Below, piece after piece: positions 1 through 9,200 of a stretch of DNA of 64,000 bases; the stretch's first letter is position 1, and every line of letters starts with the position of its first letter. The notes under the pieces were generated by a model. That model saw only the letters and a program-made list of their open reading frames with translations. It had not been told where the DNA came from and made no database searches. Origin of the DNA: Bacteroidales bacterium (GTDB lineage: Bacteria > Bacteroidota > Bacteroidia > Bacteroidales > WCHB1-69); the NCBI GenBank assembly GCA_017651425.1, contig JAGCCZ010000004.1, positions 1 through 64,000 on the forward strand, given 5' to 3'. Position numbers and translations under genes: made by a program.

Positions 1-415
1 AATAATTGATAATAATCTTCCTTAAGCAGTCCCGGAGGGACAAAATCTCAATAACCCCAGACTAAACGCAGTGCAGTCTGGGGATGGGCGGCGCGCTTGA
101 TGACAATCGCGGCGCGGGAGAAGGTTGAGACGAGGGTGTGCGTTGTTCGCCGCGAAACGGGTGTGGGGTTCGACGAGCCTGCGTGAGGGATTGCAGTGGA
201 AATGATTTTGGCGGGAATGCGTTCCCTGCGAGACGGAGGTTCCGCTTGACGCTTCGCGTCTCGCGGAATGGTGGTGGGTTCTAAGCCAAAATCATTGGAA
301 CGGAAAGCCCGACGGCGCGGCGGCGGAAACGTCCGTTCTGTAGAGACGCGCCATGGCACGTCTCTACTGCGAGAACGCAGATGCCGCCATAGCCGCCGCG
401 CCGGCACGCCCAAAT
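1..415 (-). repeat. Dispersed structured repeat, copy 1
   Basis: Read on the minus strand from 415 down to about 15, this GC-rich non-coding block matches 14862-15320 (plus) in the same order. It starts with a GGGCGTGCCGGCGCGGCGG block (392-415). Next comes a 96-nt core (201-296) closed by AATGATTTTGG (201-211) and CCAAAATCATT (286-296). It ends with a TCCCGGAGGGACAA/CTCAATAACCCC tail (about 30-58). Inside the core are GCGAGAC (228-234) paired with GTCTCGC (258-264), and a GGGAA/TTCCC hairpin (213-226). A REP-like palindrome (340-367) lies within this copy but not in copy 2. Open frames exist but are not conserved in frame between copies, so I do not call a gene. It could be a non-autonomous mobile element or a structured RNA. 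Confidence 0.75.
340..367 (-). repeat. REP-like palindrome 1
   Basis: A 28-nt near-perfect palindrome with ends GTAGAGACG and CGTCTCTAC and centre CCATGG. There is one mismatched pair (349/358). It has the length and the GTAG/CTAC ends of the other REP-like elements in this window. The GTAG tetranucleotide is the hallmark of REP elements mobilised by RAYT transposases. No RAYT gene is in the window. Confidence 0.7.
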
Positions 416-430
416 AAAAAAAATGTCAAC

Positions 431-460
431 AAAAAAAGCCCGACATTCCTGCCGGGCTTT
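431..460 (-). terminator. Rho-independent terminator after EF-G2
   Basis: On the minus strand AGCCCG pairs with CGGGCT (437-442 with 453-458), followed by a run of seven T (431-437). It lies 24 nt beyond the stop codon of the EF-G2 gene. Confidence 0.8.
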
Positions 461-483
461 TATATATGGAAACATTCGAATGA

Positions 484-2613
484 CTATTCTTCGTCCTTGT
501 TCTCCTCTTCGTACTTCTTGATGATTTCGCTCTGGAGGTCAACAGGAACCTGTTGGTATTCGGCGAACTTCATGCTGTAGGATGCACGGCCGGAGGTGAT
601 GGAGCTCAACGTGGTGGAGTATTTGTTGAGTTCTGCCAAGGGGATTTTGGCGTGAATGATGTGGAAGGAACCTTCGTTGTCCATGCCCATCATGATACCA
701 CGACGGCCTTGGAGGTCGGTCATCACATCGCCCATACGGTCGGAGGGAACAAAGATATCGACATCGTAGATGGGTTCGAGAATCTTCGGACCGGCGTTCT
801 TGAAGGCCTCTTTGAAGGCGTTACGACCGGCCAATTTGAATGCCAATTCGTTGGAATCGACGGGGTGCATTTTACCATCGTAGATGTTGACCACGATGTC
901 ACGGGCGTATGAGCCTGTGAGCGGGCCCTCTTCCATCTTCTCCATGATACCCTTGAGGATGGCGGGCATAAAGCGTGCATCGATGGCACCGCCGACGATA
1001 CAGTTGTTGTAGATCAGCTTGCCGCCCCACGGGAGGTCGTAAGACTCAGTGGCACGAATCGGGTACTTGGTCTGGGTGGGCATGCCATCATAGTAGGATT
1101 CGATGAGCATGTGAACCTCACCGAACTGGCCGGAACCACCGGATTGTTTTTTGTGACGATACATGGCCTCGGCAGAGCGCGTGATGGTTTCACGGTAGGG
1201 GATCTTCGGAGCGTAGTATTCGACTTCAATCTTGTTGAGCTTCTCAATCATCCATTTCACGATGTTGAGATGTTGCTCGCCCTGACCGGAGATGATCATC
1301 TGCTTGAGCTCCTTGGACTGTTCCATGAGGAAAGTCGGGTCCACCTTGCGGATTTCGTTGAGGGCGGCACCCAATTTCTCATCGTCGGCGCTGTTCTTGG
1401 CGCGGACAGCGGTGCGGAATTTGGGATCCGGATAGACGGTCGGCTCGATAACGTCTTCACCCTTGGCCACGAGTGTGGTGTTGGTCGGGGTGGACTTGAG
1501 CTTGATGGTGGCCACGATATCACCAGCCACGGCCTTCTCGACTTCAACACGGTTCTTGCCGGCGAAGACGAGCAGCTGGGAGACTCTCTCCTTGGTGTTG
1601 GTGGTGGTGTTGAGCAGGTCGGCAGCCTTGACGACTTCACCGTCGCAAACCTTGATGAAGGCGACTTCGCCGAGGTGTTGTTCGATGGCGGTCTTGAAGA
1701 CGAAGCCGACGAACGGGTTGGCGGCGTTGCACTTGTGCTCATTGCCGTTGGTAGCCTTCATGGCAGGTGCCTCGTCAGGAGCGGGGCAGTTCTTGAGGAT
1801 GAGGTCCATGAGGCGTTCAACACCTTGGTCGTTGCGGGCGGAGGTGCAGATCACGGGGAAGGTGCCGCGGTTGGCGATACCCAATTTCAAGCCCTTGATC
1901 ATATCTTCCTCGGAAAGGGTGCCTTCTTCGAAGAACTTGTCCATGAGGGACTCTTCATTTTCAGCGGCAGCCTCAATGAGGGCGTTGTGCATCTCCTCGG
2001 CCTTGTCGGCGAGGTTGGCGGGAATATCTTCCACCACCATCTTGCCACCGTTGGCGGGGAACTTTAAGAGCTTCATCTGGAGCAGGTCGATGACGGAGTC
2101 GAAGCCGACACCGGCGTTGACCGGGAACTGGAGGGGCATCACGCTGCCACCGAAGTACTCCTTGAGCTGGTGGAGCGTCTCGTCGAAGTTGGCTTTCTCG
2201 TGGTCGAGCTGGTTGACGACGAACATGACGGGCACGTTCATGGCCTTGGTGCGACGCCATTGGATTTCAGCACCCACATCCACACCATTCTGGCTGTTGA
2301 TCACCATCAGGGCGGTGTCGGTCACGCGCAAAGCTCCGATGGTCTCACCAATAAAGTCATCAAAACCCGGGCAATCAATCATGTTGATTTTGGAACCTTG
2401 GTATTCAGCATACATCACGGTGCTCTGGATGGACTGTTGTCTCTCGAGCTCAACCTCACGGTAGTCGGAGATGGTGTTCTTGTCTTCCACAGTGCCTCTT
2501 CTGCTGACTACGCCGCCATGAAAAGCCATGGCTTCGGCCAACGTTGTCTTACCTACACGGTTACCGCCGATGATGGCAACGTTTCTTATTTCTTTGGTTT
2601 GATAAACTTTCAT
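484..2613 (-). CDS. Elongation factor G paralog EF-G2
   Basis: A five-domain translation elongation factor of the EF-G family (709 aa) that would act on ribosomal translocation. The P-loop is intact (G16-T23), and the G4 motif is NQLD (134-137). The G3 motif reads DCPGF: the catalytic His is replaced by Phe84. The switch I Thr of the usual RGIT is also lost, since the equivalent stretch reads QQSIQ (59-63). Domains II-V follow to the C-terminus. This pattern fits Bacteroides EF-G2, reported as a paralog that supports translation without GTP hydrolysis and matters for gut colonisation. The gene is monocistronic, with a terminator at 431-460. I infer that it too is GTPase-deficient. A canonical fusA is expected elsewhere in the genome. 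Confidence 0.9.
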   Translation of the reverse strand: MKVYQTKEIRNVAIIGGNRVGKTTLAEAMAFHGGVVSRRGTVEDKNTISDYREVELERQQSIQSTVMYAEYQGSKINMIDCPGFDDFIGETIGALRVTDTALMVINSQNGVDVGAEIQWRRTKAMNVPVMFVVNQLDHEKANFDETLHQLKEYFGGSVMPLQFPVNAGVGFDSVIDLLQMKLLKFPANGGKMVVEDIPANLADKAEEMHNALIEAAAENEESLMDKFFEEGTLSEEDMIKGLKLGIANRGTFPVICTSARNDQGVERLMDLILKNCPAPDEAPAMKATNGNEHKCNAANPFVGFVFKTAIEQHLGEVAFIKVCDGEVVKAADLLNTTTNTKERVSQLLVFAGKNRVEVEKAVAGDIVATIKLKSTPTNTTLVAKGEDVIEPTVYPDPKFRTAVRAKNSADDEKLGAALNEIRKVDPTFLMEQSKELKQMIISGQGEQHLNIVKWMIEKLNKIEVEYYAPKIPYRETITRSAEAMYRHKKQSGGSGQFGEVHMLIESYYDGMPTQTKYPIRATESYDLPWGGKLIYNNCIVGGAIDARFMPAILKGIMEKMEEGPLTGSYARDIVVNIYDGKMHPVDSNELAFKLAGRNAFKEAFKNAGPKILEPIYDVDIFVPSDRMGDVMTDLQGRRGIMMGMDNEGSFHIIHAKIPLAELNKYSTTLSSITSGRASYSMKFAEYQQVPVDLQSEIIKKYEEENKDEE

Positions 2614-2667
2614 TGGGGATTTTGGATTATAAGTTTGATAATGTTACAGTTAAATAAACTTTGGAAG

Positions 2668-2739
2668 TACTGCGTACGAGAATCGAACTCGTATTGCAAG
2701 ATTGAGAATCTTGATTCCTAACCGTTAGAAGAACGCAGC
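2668..2739 (-). tRNA. tRNA-Glu (CTC)
   Basis: The minus strand folds into a complete 72-nt cloverleaf. The acceptor GCTGCGT pairs with ACGCAGT, discriminator A. The D-stem is TTCT/AGGA. The anticodon stem CAAGA/TCTTG encloses loop TTCTCAA (anticodon CTC). The T-stem is ACGAG/CTCGT around TTCGATT. The four-base variable loop is usual for bacterial tRNA-Glu. CCA is not encoded. Confidence 0.92.
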
Positions 2740-2764
2740 ATTAGGGGTGCCTTTTAAAAGCGTG

Positions 2765-2772
2765 CAAAAATA
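2765..2772 (-). promoter_or_regulatory. -7 element for tRNA-Glu
   Basis: TATTTTTG on the minus strand matches the Bacteroidota TAnnTTTG element and lies 25 nt upstream of the tRNA-Glu 5' end. Confidence 0.6.
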
Positions 2773-2805
2773 AAAAAATTTCGCTTTGGTCGGCAAAAGT
2801 TGTGA

Positions 2806-3648
2806 TTATTTTGCAAAGTCTTGTAACATAGCAATTTCCGAGGCCCAAAGCTTCTCATCGGGCGTTTCAAGGATGATGGGCATGTCATCAAATCGGGAAT
2901 CTTTCATGAAACGTTTGAAAAATTCGATGCCTAAAAGTCCTTTCCCGATGCTGTCGTGACGGTCAACGCGCGAGGCGAATGCCTTCTTGGTGTCGTTGAG
3001 GTGTATAGCGCGCAGATAATGTGCCCCGATGGTTTCGTCAAACTCCCGGAATGTCTGGGCATACCCCTCTTCGCTCTTAAGGTCGTAGCCGGCGGAGTAG
3101 GTGTGGCAAGTGTCGATGCAGACCCCGACGCGCGACTTGTCCTCCACCTTGCCGATGATGTGGGCGATGTGCTGGAAGCTGAACCCGACGTTGGTGCCCT
3201 GCCCGGCCGTGTTCTCAATGACCGCCATGACACCCTGCGTCTTGTCGAGGGCCATGTTGATGCTTTCGGCGATGCGGTCGAGACACTGCTCCAGCGTGAT
3301 GAGCTTGAGGTGGCTGCCAGGGTGGAAATTGAGCATCTTCAACCCCAATTGTTCGCAGCGATGCATTTCGTCGAAAAAGGAACGCCGTGACTTGTCGAGC
3401 GACTCGGCATCTGGCTGTCCCAAGTTGATGAGATAGCTGTCGTGGGGCAGGATGTTGTCGGCACTGATGCCCACCTGCGCGCAATTGGCCTTGAAAGCCT
3501 CGATGGATTTTTCCGTGAGGGGAGGGGAAAACCACTGCCGTTGGTTTTTGGTGAAGAGTGCAAAAGCGTTGGCACCCACCGAAGCGGCGTTCAGCGGGGC
3601 ATTTTCAACGCCACCCGAGGCGCTGACATGCGGTCCGATATATTTCAT
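2806..3648 (-). CDS. nfo: Endonuclease IV
   Basis: Deoxyribonuclease IV (280 aa), a zinc-dependent AP endonuclease of base excision repair. It opens with the family N-terminus (GPHVSASGG, about residues 5-13). The metal-binding His/Glu/Asp residues sit in the conserved blocks NFHPGSHL (about 104-111), VIENTAGQG (about 142-150), [13 protein letters not shown] (about 177-189), HLNDTK (about 217-222) and DRHDSIGKG (about 230-238). The length is that of the family (about 280 aa). The gene follows the tRNA on the same strand and lies 22 nt after the outer-membrane barrel gene at 3671-4477. It may therefore share that transcript. Confidence 0.93.
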   Translation of the reverse strand: MKYIGPHVSASGGVENAPLNAASVGANAFALFTKNQRQWFSPPLTEKSIEAFKANCAQVGISADNILPHDSYLINLGQPDAESLDKSRRSFFDEMHRCEQLGLKMLNFHPGSHLKLITLEQCLDRIAESINMALDKTQGVMAVIENTAGQGTNVGFSFQHIAHIIGKVEDKSRVGVCIDTCHTYSAGYDLKSEEGYAQTFREFDETIGAHYLRAIHLNDTKKAFASRVDRHDSIGKGLLGIEFFKRFMKDSRFDDMPIILETPDEKLWASEIAMLQDFAK

Positions 3649-3670
3649 GAAAAAGACGTTCTAATTAATG

Positions 3671-4477
3671 TTAATTAATGTTATACCCAAGATTGAAAAG
3701 CAAGTTGAAGTTTCGTTGTTCGAAATCTTTGCCAAAAAATTCGGGCTTGGCCATGTTCAGCAATCCGAAATTGGCCCCCACGCCCACATAGAATTTTGAA
3801 ATCTGGTAGCCCAATTCCAAACAGACACCCAAATCGATGCGTTTCAGCATTTTTCCCATATACAAAGGATAATTTTCCACAAAATCACCCGTGTTGACCG
3901 TGTAATAGAGAATCTGGCGCTCATTCTTATAGGGATCAAGATGGCCGTTTCCAAAATATTTGTTTACCACAGGGCCATGATCCGTGGCGGTGGTGACCAC
4001 GGCGGAGGCATCGTAGGCGAGCGTGCAGCCCAATGTGCCGTCCAAGAAGAGGCCGGCGCCTGCCACAAAATGGTTGGGATTGGTGGAAAAATGGAAATTC
4101 AACATCAGCGGCACACGGATATGATGGGAAACGTATTTGTTTTGGGAACCTATGGAGTAGGAGGTGAGGCTGTCCGTGAATTTGGACTGTTGCTCTTGGT
4201 TGAAACGCTGCCAGGAGTACATCACTCCCGTCTGAAATGAAAATCGGTCTTGCAACCGTATGTTGAGGATAAGGCCTGCCTGCGCCCCCAACTTCATTTT
4301 CTGGGTGGAGGAGTATCCGAATAAATATGCGCTGTTGAAAGACGAATTAGGAATTAAAAGGGACGATCCGTTGAGTCCGGCTCTGAAGCTGACCGTCAGA
4401 ATTTGGCTGGAATTGTCCTGGGCAAAAACAGAGAATCCAAGACAAGACACAATAATCCATAGGAGAATCTTTTTCAT
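3671..4477 (-). CDS. Outer-membrane beta-barrel protein, PorT-like
   Basis: A secreted protein of 268 aa with a clear signal peptide (KILLWIIVSCLGFSVFAQ). After it come alternating hydrophobic/polar strands such as FRAGLNGSSL, GAQAGLILNIRLQDRFSFQTGVM and VGVGANFGLL. It ends in a typical barrel closure, NLLFNLGYNIN. This is the layout of the small porin-family barrels (outer membrane protein beta-barrel/PorT) of Bacteroidota. The substrate or role cannot be read from the sequence. It lies 22 nt downstream of the CoA-disulfide reductase gene and so probably belongs to the 11819-to-3671 operon. Confidence 0.7.
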   Translation of the reverse strand: MKKILLWIIVSCLGFSVFAQDNSSQILTVSFRAGLNGSSLLIPNSSFNSAYLFGYSSTQKMKLGAQAGLILNIRLQDRFSFQTGVMYSWQRFNQEQQSKFTDSLTSYSIGSQNKYVSHHIRVPLMLNFHFSTNPNHFVAGAGLFLDGTLGCTLAYDASAVVTTATDHGPVVNKYFGNGHLDPYKNERQILYYTVNTGDFVENYPLYMGKMLKRIDLGVCLELGYQISKFYVGVGANFGLLNMAKPEFFGKDFEQRNFNLLFNLGYNIN

Positions 4478-4499
4478 TCTGTTGACAATTTAAATTATT

Positions 4500-6185
4500 T
4501 TACTGCTTTTTAACCAAATGTTTTCCCACCAGACGATAGGTCCGCATGCCACCGATGAGGTTATAGACTTGGTCGAATCCCGACTGCATGAGGATACGGG
4601 AGGCGACATAGCCGCGCAGTCCGACCTCACAGAAGACTACCGTCTTCTTGTCGCAGGGGATGTCTTCGAGAAACTCGCGCAGCTCGTCCACGGGATAATT
4701 TTCCGCGCCTTGGATGGTGCCGCCTTGGAACTCTTTGATTTCGCGCACGTCGAGCAGTTGGAAATCCTCTCCGCTCTCAATAAGCCGGTCGAGTTCATCC
4801 GCCTGTATGGGGTTCATCAGGTGTGTCATGACGTTTTCGGCCACCATGCCGGCGAACATCACGGGGCTCTTGGCGGAGGCGTAGGGCGGGGCGTAAGCGT
4901 GTTCGCTGTAAACGAGGTCATAGATGGTGCCTTCGTGTTTGAGCAGCAGGGAGATGGCATCGATCTGCTTGTCCACGTTCATCTTGCCCACGGCTTGTGC
5001 GCCGAGCACTCTGCCATCGTGGGGTGAGAAGTTGAGCTTTAGCGACAAAGGGGCGCCGCCCGGGTAGTAGGTGGCGTGCGCGGCGGGATGTACGATGACA
5101 GTCTGAAACGGGATTCCCTCTCTTTGCAAAGCCATTTCAGAGAGGCCCGTGCTGGCCGCCGTGAGGTCGAAAACCTTGGCGATGGCGGTGGTGACGGAGC
5201 CGCTGTAGGGCGTGCTTTCGGGATAGACCATGTTCATCGCCACAATGCGGGCCTGCAGGTTGGCGGGACCCGCCAGGAAGTTGCAATAGGGCTTGCCCGT
5301 GATAGGGTGCGGGAACTCAATGGCGTCGCCCACAGCGTAGATGCTCTCGTCGGAGGTGCGCAAGTATTCGTCCACGGATATGCCACCCGTCTCGCCGACA
5401 GCGAGGTCCGCTTCGCGGGCCAACTTGCTGTTGGGGCGCACACCGATACTGAGGATGGCGATGGTACAGGGCAGCTTGGTGCCATCCTCCAAGCAGACGG
5501 ACATGTGGCCGGCATTTTCCTCAAACGCGGCCAGTCCGTTGCCCGTGATGACGCGCACACCCTTGTCGGCCAAGTGCTGCTGCACGATGGCAGCCATCGG
5601 GGTGTCCAACGGCATGAGCACATGGGAAGCCTTCTCCACAACCGTCACCGCATAGCCGATTCTTTGCAGGTTCTCGGCCATCTCCAAACCGATGAAGCCG
5701 CCGCCGATGATGACAGCTTCCGGTTCTCTCGCTTGTGACAGGGTCTCCACGGCCTGCGCCTTGATGCGGTCGCAGTCGGCCACGCTGCGCAACGTGAAGA
5801 TGTGGGGCAGGTCTATGCCCGGCACAGGCGGCACAACAGGCTCTGCACCCGGCGAAAGCAAAAGGATGTCGTATTTTTCCTCGTACTCCTTACCGTTGTG
5901 CAAATTCTTGACCGTGACACACTTGCGGTCCCGGTGGATGACCATGGCCTCGTTAAGCGTGCGCACATCCACATCGTAGCGGTTGCCGAAGGAGACGGGG
6001 GTCTGCACGAACAGTTTCTTCCGTTCCTCAATGGTGTCGCCGATATAGTACGGAAGACCGCAATTGGCGTATGAGATGTGCTCGCCCTTTTCGAGCAGGA
6101 CGATTTCTGCATCTTCGCTAATTCTCCTGAGGCGTGCGGCGGCGGAAGCTCCTCCGGCCACGCCGCCGATGATGACATATTTCAT
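4500..6185 (-). CDS. CoA-disulfide reductase with rhodanese domain
   Basis: FAD/NAD(P)H-dependent disulfide reductase (561 aa) fused to a rhodanese domain, the CoADR-RHD architecture. The N-terminal FAD site is GGVAGGASAAARL (7-19). The single redox Cys is Cys42 in SYANCGLPYY. A second nucleotide-binding motif, IIGGGFIGLEMAENL, is near residue 160, and the FAD-closing block YAVGDAIEF is near 280. The rhodanese part (about 465-555) keeps its active-site loop, FCEVGLRG. Relatives reduce CoA disulfide or CoA persulfides and polysulfide, which suggests a role in low-molecular-weight thiol or sulfane-sulfur metabolism. It lies between a giant surface protein and an outer-membrane barrel with short gaps. 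The functional link among these three is not obvious. Confidence 0.85.
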   Translation of the reverse strand: MKYVIIGGVAGGASAAARLRRISEDAEIVLLEKGEHISYANCGLPYYIGDTIEERKKLFVQTPVSFGNRYDVDVRTLNEAMVIHRDRKCVTVKNLHNGKEYEEKYDILLLSPGAEPVVPPVPGIDLPHIFTLRSVADCDRIKAQAVETLSQAREPEAVIIGGGFIGLEMAENLQRIGYAVTVVEKASHVLMPLDTPMAAIVQQHLADKGVRVITGNGLAAFEENAGHMSVCLEDGTKLPCTIAILSIGVRPNSKLAREADLAVGETGGISVDEYLRTSDESIYAVGDAIEFPHPITGKPYCNFLAGPANLQARIVAMNMVYPESTPYSGSVTTAIAKVFDLTAASTGLSEMALQREGIPFQTVIVHPAAHATYYPGGAPLSLKLNFSPHDGRVLGAQAVGKMNVDKQIDAISLLLKHEGTIYDLVYSEHAYAPPYASAKSPVMFAGMVAENVMTHLMNPIQADELDRLIESGEDFQLLDVREIKEFQGGTIQGAENYPVDELREFLEDIPCDKKTVVFCEVGLRGYVASRILMQSGFDQVYNLIGGMRTYRLVGKHLVKKQ

Positions 6186-6203
6186 ATACTGTCTTTTATG
6201 ATT

Positions 6204-9200
6204 TTATTTTTTGACAAATCGTTTGGTAATAACGCCTTCGCTCATTGTAATGCGTGCAAAATAGACTCCCGCCGCATAATCCGACATGTCAATGATGGCA
6301 CTCTTGTCGTTCACATTGACCATGTTCAACATTCTTCCATAAGCATCATACACCTCCACGCTCTGAATGTTAAATTCTGAATTCTGAATCTTGATGCTGC
6401 CTTCCGTCGGGTTCGGATACAACGTCACGGCTTGGTTGAGGTATTCCGCAATACCGGTGGTGTCTTCCGTGGTGTAGAAAGAGGTTACGGCGGGGCTGCT
6501 CACGCTGTTGGCGTCACAGATGGCATAGATTCTCACCATGTAGCGCGAATTGGCTTCCAATCCGGTCATATTGTATGTGGGGGTGGAAACCACGACCGTG
6601 TCCCAGGAGCCGCCCACCTTCCTGAAGCTAACTCTCCAGGAAGATGCAGAGTTGTCGGGTTGGGTCCAAGTGACGGTGGCTGTGTGCGGGGTGATGTCGG
6701 AAACTGTTGTGTTCGTAGGCACAGGACACGGGGCTTCCGGCGTCACGATGGTGTTGGCGTATTCCGTCCAGAAACTCTCCTCCGTGCTGCTGCAGTTGGC
6801 TTTGACGCGCACATTGTAGGTGGTGGAGCCTGAAAGTCCCGTGACAGTGTAAGGATGAGAGGTCACTGGCAAGTCGGTCCATGTGGAGGCGGTGTTGACG
6901 CGGTAGCTCACCGTCCAACTCGTCTCGCTGCCGGCGGGGGTCCAGTTCACCACAAAGCTGTTGTAGGTAATGTTGGAGACCACAATGCCGACAGGTTGCG
7001 GGCAGGTCACACCCGTGGTGAAGGTGTTGGCGAAGGAGGGCTGGCTGATGGTGTTTGCAACAGGGTCGCAGACAGACTCCACATAGATGTCGTAGGTAGT
7101 GCCCTCGCTGAGGTTGGTGAGCGTGCAAGGCTTGGGGGCATCCATGATGGCAGTCCATGCGGTGGTGGTGGAGGGCTTGTAGTAGAGGTTCCAATGGGTG
7201 GCCTCGCCGGTTTCATGCCAGATGACAGTGGCGGAATTAGGCGTGACGTTGTAGGCGTAAATGTTCACAGGTTGGGAGCAGCCGGGCTGTTGCTGTGTTT
7301 GCAACGAAACTGAGACATTGTCCACGGCAATGGGGGGTTGGTTATCAACGCTTGGGTCGTTGTGCCACATGAAATAGAGACGTTGCACACCGCCGGTATT
7401 TCTGCCGGGCAGGGTGGTGGTGAAGGTCTGGAATGTGGAGCTTTGGTTCAATCTTCCCGAGATATCCTCTGTGCCGGGTGGTGTCGTGAGCGATGTGCCG
7501 GCAACGGGAGCGGAGGGATTGCCAAAGTAAACTGTCAGATAGTCATAGGAGCCTTCTCCCACACAACGCCAATCGAAGGAGAGCGTGTAGCCTCCCGGGT
7601 TGGCGGGCAGGTATATGTCGCGGTAGGCCCAAACATAACAGCTGGAGGAGGTGTAGTGGTTGGTGACACCGTTGTCATCGGAGATGTAGAGCCCTCGACT
7701 GCCGCCGTTGTGCGCCGCCGTGTCGATATACCAGCGGTTGGTGCTGGTGCCGTTGGCAAAGAGCCAGTGTTCGGCTGTATCCTCGAAAGTGCAGACAAAA
7801 GGCGCAATCAGAGGTGTTTGGGTGGTCTGGAACTGCACGCTCTGCCACTCACTGTACGTGTTGCCGCAGTTGACACGCACGTATGCCGTATAGTCGGTCA
7901 TCGGGGTCAGCATGTCCACCAAATAGGAGGGTTCCGTGGGGTATAAGACCGTGCAGGTGTCAAGGTCCACGCTGTCGGCAGGGGTGGGGATGACGATGAG
8001 TTCCCAGCCGGTTTCGTCACGGCCGGGAGTCCATACAATGCGGGCACTGGCCGAATCCACCTCGGTGGCGGCGAGCTGCATGACATGTATGCACTCGGGC
8101 AGATAGTCGATGGCTATGTCGTCAATATAGAAACTGCTGGAGGTGCCCATAGGCAATCGTACGGCAACGTAATGTCCGGTGCCATGGTAATTGCGCGTAA
8201 GGATCTCCTGCTCCTCCCATTGCGAGATGACGTTGGGGGTGATGGTGGCCAAAGAGGTGAAAGAGGAGGCATCAGTGGGATTTTCCATCACGCCCACTTC
8301 CATCATGGCGCTGAGCGAGGTGGTGTAGGTCTGGAACGTGATGCGCAGACTGTCCATGGCAATGGCGTTGCTGAATCGCGGCAACATTCCGATGGCGTAG
8401 TAGCTGCTGCCACCGTTGTACAGATATAGGGATCTGCTTCCAGAAACAGAATAGCTGCCGCTCACGTATGGATAGGGAGTGGAAGAGGTGTTCAGACGAG
8501 TCCAGCAGTCGGGAAATGAGGTGCTGCCGGAGGCGTATTGGTCAAAGTCCTCCATGAAGGGCAAGGTGTCCAGATACTCACAGTCGGTATGGAAGGAGAC
8601 TTGCGTATAGTTGCTGGTGTCGAAATCGCAAAAGCTGCGCATACGCACCCTATAGGTGTTGGAGGAGAAGAGGTTGTTGAACGAGTAGCTGTTGCCGTTC
8701 TGCACGCCGACGGAAGTCCAGGTGGAATCGCCTTCCATCTGGTAATCCAAATCCCAACTGCTTTCCTGATAGCCTTGTGCCCAGGTGATTTGTGCGGTAT
8801 GAGGGGTTACATCGCCCACCACGACCACAGGCGGCACACAAGAGACCACGCTGTCGCAGATGCCTCCGAAGATGATATTGTTGCGGCTGGAGGTGGAGGT
8901 GCCGGTCGAGGACACATTCATGGGGTTGTAGGCAGCGGCGTCCTGATAGACATAACGCGAAGTGGTGGTGGCGGTGTGGGCGCGGAAATTGTTGCCGCTG
9001 TAGTAAACACCCGTGTTGTCCAGCACTAACAAGGCCAAGTTGCGCACACCGTCGTAATGGAACATGGTGTCAAGGGAGATGGTGTTCCAGCCTGTCTGCC
9101 AAGTGATGTTGCCCGTATAGACCAACTTGGCGGAGTCGGCGGGCAGCCATCCTGCGCTGGCACCGGTTTCCGTGGTGTGCATCAGATAGATCTGGTAGTT

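Noticed and set aside
48-413. Open frame of 121 codons (minus) in the left repeat
   Set aside because: The matching frame in the second repeat copy is shifted by a one-base indel after the shared RQAEPPSR stretch, while the base-paired arms are kept. It is a shadow of a non-coding element.
1111-2067. Long plus-strand frame opposite EF-G2
   Set aside because: Antisense shadow of a GC-rich conserved gene, with no recognisable protein.
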